In this document: positions 58,404 to 64,000 of the stretch, piece after piece
Layout of the letters: the number at the start of each line of letters is the position of its first letter
How positions within the stretch are numbered: position 1 is the stretch's first letter
From: Streptomyces sp. LHD-70
Lineage (GTDB): Bacteria > Actinomycetota > Actinomycetes > Streptomycetales > Streptomycetaceae
NCBI RefSeq assembly: GCF_031157275.1
Contig: NZ_JAVIFW010000009.1
Span: 186,001-250,000, forward strand
Direction of reading: 5' to 3'
Length of the DNA: 64,000 nt
Notes under the pieces: generated by a model
What the model was told of the DNA's origin: nothing
Database searches by the model: none
Seen by the model: the letters and a program-made list of their open reading frames with translations, nothing else
Program-made: the position numbers and the translations under genes

Positions 58404-59588
58404 TCAGACCGGTCGTGACGCTCGGGATGCTCCGGGCGCCCCGGGTGCCACCACCCACTCGCCCTTCCTCATCACGCCCGCCAGGTCGAAGTGCTCGTCG
58501 AGGACCACCAGGTCGGCGTCCTTGCCGGGTTCGAGGGAGCCGACGCGGTCGTACACGCCGAGCAGCTTGGCCGGGTTGGCGGAGATGGCGCGGACGACGT
58601 CCTCGACGGGGAGTCCGTCGATCGTCGCGGCGCGCTTGAACGCGCGGTCCAGGGTGAGCGTGGAGCCCGCGATGGAGCCGATCCCCGACTCGCTGAAGAG
58701 GCGCGCCACGTTGTCCTTCACCTCGACCTCCAACGGCCCGAGCATGTACCGCCCGTCGCCGAACCCGGCCGCGTCCATCGCGTCCGTGATCAGCGCGACC
58801 CGGTCGGCGCCCGCGTGGTGGAAGGCCAGTTGGAAGGCGGCCGGATGCAGATGCGTGCCGTCGTCGATCAGCTCGACGGTGACCCGCTCGTCCTCCAGGA
58901 GCGCGGCGATCGGCCCCGGCGCCCGGTGGCCGAGCCCCGGCATCGCGTTGTAGAGGTGCGTGGCGACGGTCGCGCCCGCGTCGATGGCCTCGGCGGTCTG
59001 CTCGTACGTACCGTCCGTGTGCCCCACGGCGGCGAGCACACCGTGGTCCGCGAGGAGGCGTACGGAGTCGATGCCGCCGGGAAGTTCGGGGGCGAGGGTG
59101 AGCATGCGGGCCTGGCCGCGCGCGGCGTCGACGAGCTTCTGCACGTCGGCCGGGTCGGGGTCGCGGAGCAGCACCTCGCTGTGGGCGCCCTTGCGGCACG
59201 GGGAGATGAACGGGCCCTCGAAGTGGATGCCCGCGATCTCGCCCTGCTCGGCGAGCTCGGAGAGGAATCCGGCGCGCTGCGCGAGGAAGTCGAGCTCGCC
59301 GGTGACGGTGGAGGCGACGAGGGTGGTGGTGCCGTGCTCGCGGTGCGTGCGGACGCCCCTGAGCACCTCCTCCTCGGTGCCGGAGGTGAAGGAGGCGCCG
59401 CCGCCGCCGTGGTTGTGCATGTCCACGAAGCCGGGCACGACCCAGTGGCCGGTCAGGTCGACCGTGGCGTCGTTCTCCTGCGTGTGCCCGGCGATCCGGC
59501 CGTGCTCGTCGACGATGACCCGGCCGTCGGCGACGGTTCCGGTGGGCAGCACCACCCGGGCGCCGGTGAGTACCTTGCGTGCGGCCAT
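58404..59588 (-). CDS. nagA: N-acetylglucosamine-6-phosphate deacetylase
   Basis: 394-aa amidohydrolase forming glucosamine-6-phosphate and acetate. VVPGFVDMHNHGGGGASF carries the metal site; HFEGPFISPCRKGAH, VAVGHTDGTY, HLYNAMPGLGHR and LITDAMDAAGFGDG follow in the usual order. Its ATG overlaps the nagK stop (TGATG). It is fed by MurQ and NagK-derived GlcNAc-6-phosphate. Control via the dre-like site 60623-60637 is expected. Confidence 0.96.
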   Translation of the reverse strand: MAARKVLTGARVVLPTGTVADGRVIVDEHGRIAGHTQENDATVDLTGHWVVPGFVDMHNHGGGGASFTSGTEEEVLRGVRTHREHGTTTLVASTVTGELDFLAQRAGFLSELAEQGEIAGIHFEGPFISPCRKGAHSEVLLRDPDPADVQKLVDAARGQARMLTLAPELPGGIDSVRLLADHGVLAAVGHTDGTYEQTAEAIDAGATVATHLYNAMPGLGHRAPGPIAALLEDERVTVELIDDGTHLHPAAFQLAFHHAGADRVALITDAMDAAGFGDGRYMLGPLEVEVKDNVARLFSESGIGSIAGSTLTLDRAFKRAATIDGLPVEDVVRAISANPAKLLGVYDRVGSLEPGKDADLVVLDEHFDLAGVMRKGEWVVAPGAPGASRASRPV

Positions 59589-60595
59589 CAGGTGGTTACC
59601 TCCGAGGACGTGGGGGATGCGGCGGACGGTTCGGCGCGGGTGGCGAGGAGATCCCAGGCGAGCAGGCCCGCGCCCAGGCAGCCCGCGGTGTCCCCGAGCG
59701 CGGCGGGGACGACGGCGGGCAGCTTCTGGAACGTGACGCGCTGCTCGACGGCCGCCCGCAGCGGTGTGAACAAGGTTTCCCCCGCTTCGGCGAGTCCGCC
59801 ACCGATGATGAGCGTGCGCGGGTCGAGCAGGGTGATCGCGGTGACGAGGCCGTCGGCGAGGGCGTCGATCGCGTCCTGCCAGACGGCGAGGGCCTTCTCG
59901 TCCCCCGACTCGACGGCCTTGGCGCAGTCCGCGGCGTCCGCGTCCGGGTCGCCGCTCGCCTCGGCCCAGGCGCGGCTCACGGCGCCGGCGGAGGCGAGCC
60001 GCTCCAGGCAGCCGCGCTGGCCGCAGCCGCAGAGCGGGCCGCCGGGGCGGACCACGATGTGCCCGATCTCGCCCGCGTACCCGTGCGCGCCGGGCTCGAT
60101 CCGGCCGTCGATGCCGATGGCCCCGGCGATCCCGGTGCCGAGCGGCAGGAACAGGAACCGGTCGGCGCCCTGCCCGGCCCCGACCCGGCCCTCGGCGAGG
60201 CCGCCGGTGCGGACGTCGTGGCCGAGGGCGACGGGGACGCCGATGCGCTCGGTGAGCAGATCGCGCAGCGGCAGGTCGCGCCAGCCGAGGTTGGCGGCGT
60301 ACACGGCGATGCCGCGCTCCGCGTCGACGATGCCGGGCACGGCGACCCCGGCCGCGGCGGCGGGCTCGCCGAAGCGTTCCTCCCCGTACACGCGCAGCTC
60401 GGCGGCGAAGTCGAGGATCGACTCGACGACGGCCTCGTGTCCGCGGTCGCGTTCGGTGGCGCGGCGGGCCTCGTGCAGGGAGGTGCCGTCCCCGCCGATC
60501 AGGGCGGCCTTCATTCCGGTGCCGCCCACGTCCAGGGCGATGACGTGCCTTCCGGCCGGGGGTCCGGGGGTTGTCGCCCGGGTCAATGCAGTCAC
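59588..60595 (-). CDS. nagK: ROK-family N-acetylglucosamine kinase
   Basis: 335-aa sugar kinase. ATP loop ALDVGGTGMKAALIGGDG, sugar site segment EIGHIVV, zinc motif GGPLCGCGQRGCLE, and ROK pattern LGTGIAGAI. Overlap with nagA places it as GlcNAc kinase. GTG 60595 is chosen; CAGACT six bases upstream suggests a leaderless transcript. A strong dre-like site lies 28-42 bases upstream. Confidence 0.92.
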   Translation of the reverse strand: MTALTRATTPGPPAGRHVIALDVGGTGMKAALIGGDGTSLHEARRATERDRGHEAVVESILDFAAELRVYGEERFGEPAAAAGVAVPGIVDAERGIAVYAANLGWRDLPLRDLLTERIGVPVALGHDVRTGGLAEGRVGAGQGADRFLFLPLGTGIAGAIGIDGRIEPGAHGYAGEIGHIVVRPGGPLCGCGQRGCLERLASAGAVSRAWAEASGDPDADAADCAKAVESGDEKALAVWQDAIDALADGLVTAITLLDPRTLIIGGGLAEAGETLFTPLRAAVEQRVTFQKLPAVVPAALGDTAGCLGAGLLAWDLLATRAEPSAASPTSSEVTT

Positions 60596-60622
60596 GCTGA
60601 CAGTCTGGCCCGCACCCAGCGA

Positions 60623-60637
60623 AAGGTCTAGTCCACT
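60623..60637. promoter_or_regulatory. dre (DasR) site upstream of nagKA
   Basis: AAGGTCTAGTCCACT, or AGTGGACTAGACCTT on the nagK strand, a near-consensus DasR site. It lies 28 bases from the nagK start. Confidence 0.82.
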
Positions 60638-60642
60638 TCGGT

Positions 60643-60678
60643 GCCGAAGAAGCCGAAGAAAGCGAAGAAAGCGAAGGG
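60643..60678. repeat. Four 9-bp tandem repeats next to the dre site
   Basis: GCCGAAGAA, GCCGAAGAA, AGCGAAGAA, AGCGAAGGG at a 9-base period. Purine-rich, in the gap between nagK and terD. Confidence 0.75.
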
Positions 60679-60814
60679 CGTCAGCGGCGAAGACGGCAAA
60701 GAAAGAAAAGAGACCTGGAACCTCAGGGTGCCCCGGCGGCGTTAGAGCGTGTGACGGTAGCTTCGTCTGAAGGTACGTAGCCCGTAGCACCGCAGTAATC
60801 AGAGGGGATCTTCC

Positions 60815-61390
60815 ATGGCTGTAAGCCTGTCCAAGGGCGGCAACGTCTCGCTCACCAAGGAGGCACCGGGCCTGACCGCCGTCACGGTGGGCCTCGGCTG
60901 GGACGTCCGCACCACCACCGGCACCGACTTCGACCTGGACGCCTCCGCGATCGCGGTCAAGGCCGACGGCAAGGTCTTCACGGACGGCCACTTCGTCTTC
61001 TTCAACAACAAGCAGTCGCCGGACCAGAGCATCGTCCACACCGGCGACAACCGCTCCGGCGAGGGCGCGGGCGACGACGAGGCGATCAACGTCAACCTGG
61101 CGGGCCTGGCGGCCGAGATCGACAAGATCGTCTTCCCGGTCTCGATCTACGACGCGGAGTCCCGCTCGCAGAACTTCGGCCAGGTGCGGAACGCCTACAT
61201 CCGCATCGTCAACCAGGACGGCGGCACCGAGATCGCGCGGTACGACCTCTCCGAGGACGCCGCCACCGAGACCGCGATGGTCTTCGGCGAGCTGTACCGC
61301 AACGGCGCGGAGTGGAAGTTCCGCGCGGTCGGCCAGGGCTATGCCTCGGGCCTCGCGGGTATCGCGCAGGACTTCGGCGTCAACCTCTGA
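60815..61390 (+). CDS. TerD-family calcium-binding stress protein
   Basis: 191-aa TerD protein: SLSKGGNVSLTKEAPGL start, VGLGWDVR, DFDLDASAI with the calcium-binding acidic cluster, and DDEAINVNLAGL. Such proteins are linked to tellurite resistance and differentiation in Streptomyces. ATG 60815 with GAGGGGA upstream. A terminator follows at 61416-61441. Confidence 0.96.
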   Translation: MAVSLSKGGNVSLTKEAPGLTAVTVGLGWDVRTTTGTDFDLDASAIAVKADGKVFTDGHFVFFNNKQSPDQSIVHTGDNRSGEGAGDDEAINVNLAGLAAEIDKIVFPVSIYDAESRSQNFGQVRNAYIRIVNQDGGTEIARYDLSEDAATETAMVFGELYRNGAEWKFRAVGQGYASGLAGIAQDFGVNL

Positions 61391-61415
61391 CGCATCCGCA
61401 CAGCTGGATGAAGGG

Positions 61416-61441
61416 GCCCCGGGCCGGGTACGGTCCGGGGC
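61416..61441 (+). terminator. Hairpin terminator after terD-like gene
   Basis: GCCCCGGGCCG pairs with CGGTCCGGGGC (11 bp, one G-U) around GGTA, 25 bases after the stop. Confidence 0.78.
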
Positions 61442-61500
61442 TCCTCCCGTACGCGAAGCGCGGCGACGGTCCGCGAGCCGCCGCCCGTTAGCCTGCCCGC

Positions 61501-62028
61501 ATGATCCTCGAACAGATCCCGGTCCTGGACGACGGCGCGCTGCCCGGCACGGTCCTCACCGAAGTCACCGAACTGTATGCCTCCAACCGGGAGTTCTTCG
61601 CGTTCAGCGGGGACTTCCCGGACCCGGAGCACATCGCCGAGGAGCAGGTCGCCGCGGCCCTCGCGGAAGAGCTGGCGCGGCCCACGGCCGAGGTGCTGCT
61701 CGCCCGTTCCGAGGGGCGGCTCGTCGGACTGGCGATCACGCTCGGGCAGCATCCGAACCCGGAGGACCCGGACCCGTGGATCGGGCTGCTCCTGGTGGAC
61801 GCCAAGCTGCACCGCGGCGGGGTCGGGCGGGAGTTGGCACGGCTGGTCGAGGACCGCTTCCGCACCGCGGGCCGCGAGGCCGTACGCCTGGCGATCCTGG
61901 AGAACAACGACCAGGCGGGCTGGTTCTGGACCAACCTCGGCTATGAGCTCATCGGGTACGCGGAGGACCTGGAGCGGCAGCGGCCGTGCGTGCTGATGCG
62001 CAAGGAGCTCAACGCGCCTTCCGCGTAA
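61501..62028 (+). CDS. GNAT-family N-acetyltransferase
   Basis: 175-aa acetyltransferase with motif A LLLVDAKLHRGGVGREL (a variant of R-x-x-G-x-G/A) and the late segment LAILENNDQAGWFWTNLGYE. TAGCCT lies six bases upstream of the ATG, a leaderless layout. A 20-bp minisatellite begins immediately after its TAA. Substrate unknown. Confidence 0.88.
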   Translation: MILEQIPVLDDGALPGTVLTEVTELYASNREFFAFSGDFPDPEHIAEEQVAAALAEELARPTAEVLLARSEGRLVGLAITLGQHPNPEDPDPWIGLLLVDAKLHRGGVGRELARLVEDRFRTAGREAVRLAILENNDQAGWFWTNLGYELIGYAEDLERQRPCVLMRKELNAPSA

Positions 62029-62108
62029 GGGAGTTCCCGACAGGTTCGGGGAGTTCATGGCAGGTTCAGGGGGTTCCTGGCAGGTTCAGGGGGGTCCCGA
62101 CAGGTTCA
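62029..62108. repeat. 20-bp minisatellite between convergent genes
   Basis: Four 20-base units of the type GGGAGTTCCCGACAGGTTCG / GGGGGTTCCTGGCAGGTTCA. It begins directly after the GNAT TAA and runs into the stop codon of the M1 peptidase gene (62106-62108). Confidence 0.88.
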
Positions 62109-63593
62109 GGGCTTCGACGGCTTGCCCTCGCCGTACAGCCAGACGTCCCAGATCGCGTCGAGATCCTTGCCGGACTCCTTCTCCACGTACGCCGTGAACT
62201 CCTCGGTGTCGGCGTTGCCGTGGCGGTGGTCCTGGGTCCAGCCCCGCACGAGGGCGAAGAAGCGGGCATCGCCGAGGGCCTGCCGGATCTTGTGGACGAC
62301 CAGCGCGCCCCGGTAGTAGACGGGGGTGGCCGAGATCGTGTCGGCGCCGGTCGGCTTCGCGGGCGGGTAGGCCCAGATCGCCGCGGCCTCGGCCGGGCCG
62401 CCGATGGCGTTCTCCACGTAGGAGCCCTTGCCCGCGTAGACCTGATCGAAGGTCTGCTGCGCGCTCCGGCCGCCGTGGTCCTCGCTGTACAGCCACTCCG
62501 CGTACGTGGCGAAGCCCTCGTTGAGCCACATGTCCTGCCAGGTCTTCGGCGACACGGAGTTGCCGAACCACTGGTGGGCCAGCTCGTGCACGAGGAGCAT
62601 CGTGCCGGGGGCGCCGGGGAACACGGGCCTGGTCTGGGTCTCCAGGGCGTACCCGGCGGCGCCCGGCTCCTCGACGATCGCGCCGACCGAGGAGAAGGGG
62701 TACGGGCCGAAGCGCTTCTCCGCCCACCTCACGACGTCCGGGATGCGCGCGAGCGTGTCGGCGCTCTTCGCGGCCTGGCCGGGCACCACGGCCGTACGCA
62801 CCGGAAGGCCGCCCTTGCGGCTCGCGCCCTTCACCACGGACGTCCCGGTCTTGTACGGGCCGATCGCCACCGTCGCCAGATAGCTCGCCATGGGCTCACC
62901 GCTGTGCCAGCGGAAGGCCGTGGCGTCGCCGCGGGTCCGCGTGTGCGTCAACTCCCCGTTGGAGTAGGCCCGCAGGCCCTTCGGGACGGTGATCTCGATG
63001 TCGTACGCGGCCTTGTCGGAGGGGTGGTGGTTGCCGGGGAACCAGGCCATCGAGCCGGTCGGCTGGCCGAGTCCAACGGCGCCCGCGCGGGTGGGCAGCC
63101 AGCCCTCCTCGGCGCCGTCCGCGTCGGTGATGGTTCTCGGCTTGCCCGAGTAGCGGACGGTCGTACGGAACGTCTTCCCGTTCCGTAGCTCGTCCCGCGG
63201 CCGCACGGTCAGCTCGCTGCGCTGCCGGTTGAAGCGCGCGTCGTGGTCGTCGACGGTGACCGAGGCGACGTCGAGGCCGCGCAGGTCGAGGTTGAAGGCG
63301 CTGAGGTCCTGGGTGGCGCGTGCCGTGATCACCGCCGCGCCGCCCAGCCGCCCGGAGTCCGGGTCGTAGTCCAGGTCGAGGGCGTAGTGCGTGACGTCGT
63401 ACCCGCCGTTGCCGAGATCGGGGAAGTACGGGTCCCGCAGACCCTCGCTGCCCGGCGTGCCCTGCACCCCGGCCCCGCTGCACACCGACAGGGCGAGCAT
63501 CCCGGCGAGCACCAGGGGGACGGTGCGGCGGACCGTACGGAAACGTCCTGTCCGGGGCGGGGTGCGGGGGTCGGACCGAGGTCGGCGGATCAC
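62106..63593 (-). CDS. Secreted M1-family metallopeptidase
   Basis: 495-aa zinc aminopeptidase-like protein. N-terminal Arg-rich signal peptide with a hydrophobic core (VPLVLAGMLALSVCSGAG; the Cys could make it a lipoprotein). Zinc motif HELAHQWFGNS with the third ligand in WLNEGFATYAEW. The length is that of short M1 members lacking the C-terminal helical repeats of PepN. GTG 63593 with TAAGAT seven bases upstream (leaderless). It probably trims extracellular peptides. Confidence 0.93.
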   Translation of the reverse strand: MIRRPRSDPRTPPRTGRFRTVRRTVPLVLAGMLALSVCSGAGVQGTPGSEGLRDPYFPDLGNGGYDVTHYALDLDYDPDSGRLGGAAVITARATQDLSAFNLDLRGLDVASVTVDDHDARFNRQRSELTVRPRDELRNGKTFRTTVRYSGKPRTITDADGAEEGWLPTRAGAVGLGQPTGSMAWFPGNHHPSDKAAYDIEITVPKGLRAYSNGELTHTRTRGDATAFRWHSGEPMASYLATVAIGPYKTGTSVVKGASRKGGLPVRTAVVPGQAAKSADTLARIPDVVRWAEKRFGPYPFSSVGAIVEEPGAAGYALETQTRPVFPGAPGTMLLVHELAHQWFGNSVSPKTWQDMWLNEGFATYAEWLYSEDHGGRSAQQTFDQVYAGKGSYVENAIGGPAEAAAIWAYPPAKPTGADTISATPVYYRGALVVHKIRQALGDARFFALVRGWTQDHRHGNADTEEFTAYVEKESGKDLDAIWDVWLYGEGKPSKP

Positions 63594-63667
63594 ATGGGCG
63601 ATCTTATGGGCGGTACGCGAGACTCGTCCTTTTGAGCGGATATGCCCAATTGCTGCGAGAGGGAGGA

Positions 63668-63711
63668 GCGGCCGGGCACCGAGGGGGCGTGCAGAGGTGG
63701 TGCCCGGCCGC
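63668..63711 (-). terminator. Hairpin downstream of the GlcG/HbpS-like gene
   Basis: GCGGCCGGGCACC (63668-63680) pairs perfectly with GGTGCCCGGCCGC (63699-63711), loop 18 bases. It lies beyond the minisatellite that follows the stop at 63832. Confidence 0.65.
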
Positions 63712-63724
63712 GGCTCGGGGGGGT

Positions 63725-63843
63725 GGGTCAGCTAACCGGGGTTGTGGGTCAGCGACCCGGGGTTGTGGGTCAGCGACCCGGGGGTGCGGGTCAGCGGCCC
63801 GGAGGGGTGGGTCAGCGGCCCGGGGTGTGGGTCAGCGGCTCAG
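63725..63843. repeat. 21-bp minisatellite containing the stop of the next gene
   Basis: Five units of the type GGGTCAGCGACCCGGGGTTGT (63725-63828) plus a partial sixth. Each contains TCA, a minus-strand TGA; the sixth (63832-63834) is the actual stop of the GlcG/HbpS-like gene. Confidence 0.88.
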
Positions 63844-64000
63844 GGCGGCGGCGCCCGCCTGCGCGAACTTCTCGTCCAGGTCGCCGCTCGGGGCGCCCGC
63901 GACACCGATGCCCGCGATCGGGGCGTTCTCCGCGGTCACCGGGGCACCACCGCCGAGGAACAGGGTGCCGGGGATGTCCTTCAGGTTCGGGGCCTGCTCC
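63832..64000 (-). CDS. GlcG/HbpS-family protein (3' end only)
   Basis: The last 55 codons of a gene that begins right of the window. NLKDIPGTLFLGGGAPV, IAGIGVAGAPSGDLDEKFAQAG are hallmarks of the GlcG/HbpS (DUF336) family, some of which bind haem or corrinoids. The stop sits in the last unit of the minisatellite. Signal peptide status cannot be seen. Confidence 0.85.
   Translation of the reverse strand, partial: EQAPNLKDIPGTLFLGGGAPVTAENAPIAGIGVAGAPSGDLDEKFAQAGAAALSR

Overview
The window looks like a chromosomal segment of a Streptomyces species. The GC content is very high with GC-rich third codon positions, GTG starts and GTGA/ATGA overlaps are common, and many families are typical of streptomycetes (XRE-DUF5753/DUF397, DUF3263, DUF4031, TerD, CsoR-type copper sites, DasR-type sites, a CdgB-like diguanylate cyclase). 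No rRNA, tRNA, CRISPR array or intact insertion sequence was seen. Starts were chosen from Shine-Dalgarno sites or from -10-like hexamers placed for leaderless transcription. Family names rest on motif recognition by eye; no database search was run.

Layout. 1-2812: siderophore/iron ABC importer (permease cut by the window edge, ATPase, lipoprotein). 2822-8480: membrane protein, helicase-associated protein and XPB-like helicase. 8538-13882: GT87-like glycosyltransferase, small protein, HelD-like motor, RibD/DHFR-fold reductase, CutC. 13951-17388: divergent copper locus (secreted His-tailed protein and CopA ATPase) with three CsoR-like operators between. 17474-20151: small accessory patch with an HTH/PIN toxin-antitoxin pair, an XRE-DUF397 pair and a Uma2 remnant. 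20164-24227: VOC, SUKH, HD, GNAT, chloramphenicol-type MFS pump, DUF4031. 24255-29055: lower-GC island (LuxR-type regulator, CTG-start secreted protein, ABC exporter) lying between a decayed and an intact copy of one gene. 29128-31291: VOC, DUF1905 and two PD-(D/E)XK/Rpn-like paralogues. 31426-35004: MurNAc recycling operon (RpiR regulator, MurQ, PTS EIIBC), ended by a MITE. 35233-40850: hypothetical genes, then a probable conflict cluster (LRSF Rossmann-like membrane protein, DUF4328, SLOG-like protein, RipA/SLATT-like protein) and YefM-YoeB.

40954-45286 is conserved housekeeping: GroEL with CIRCE, cold-shock protein, CysO-like sulfur carrier, and threonine synthase behind a SAM-I riboswitch. 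45586-48907 holds glucosyl-3-phosphoglycerate synthase, OtsA and OtsB. 49003-60595 contains amino-sugar and sugar-phosphate functions (binding lipoprotein, SIS protein, aldolase, PfkB kinase, NagA, NagK) with dre-like sites, interleaved with ArfB, a flavin reductase and CdgB. 60815-64000: TerD, GNAT, secreted M1 peptidase and the end of a GlcG/HbpS-like gene.

Themes. Copper, GlcNAc/MurNAc and methionine/threonine control can all be read from cis elements. Short tandem arrays repeatedly abut stop codons. The two stretches most likely to hold undescribed biology are the exporter/secreted-protein island at 24.3-28.5 kb and the SLOG/2TM conflict cluster at 36.8-40.2 kb.
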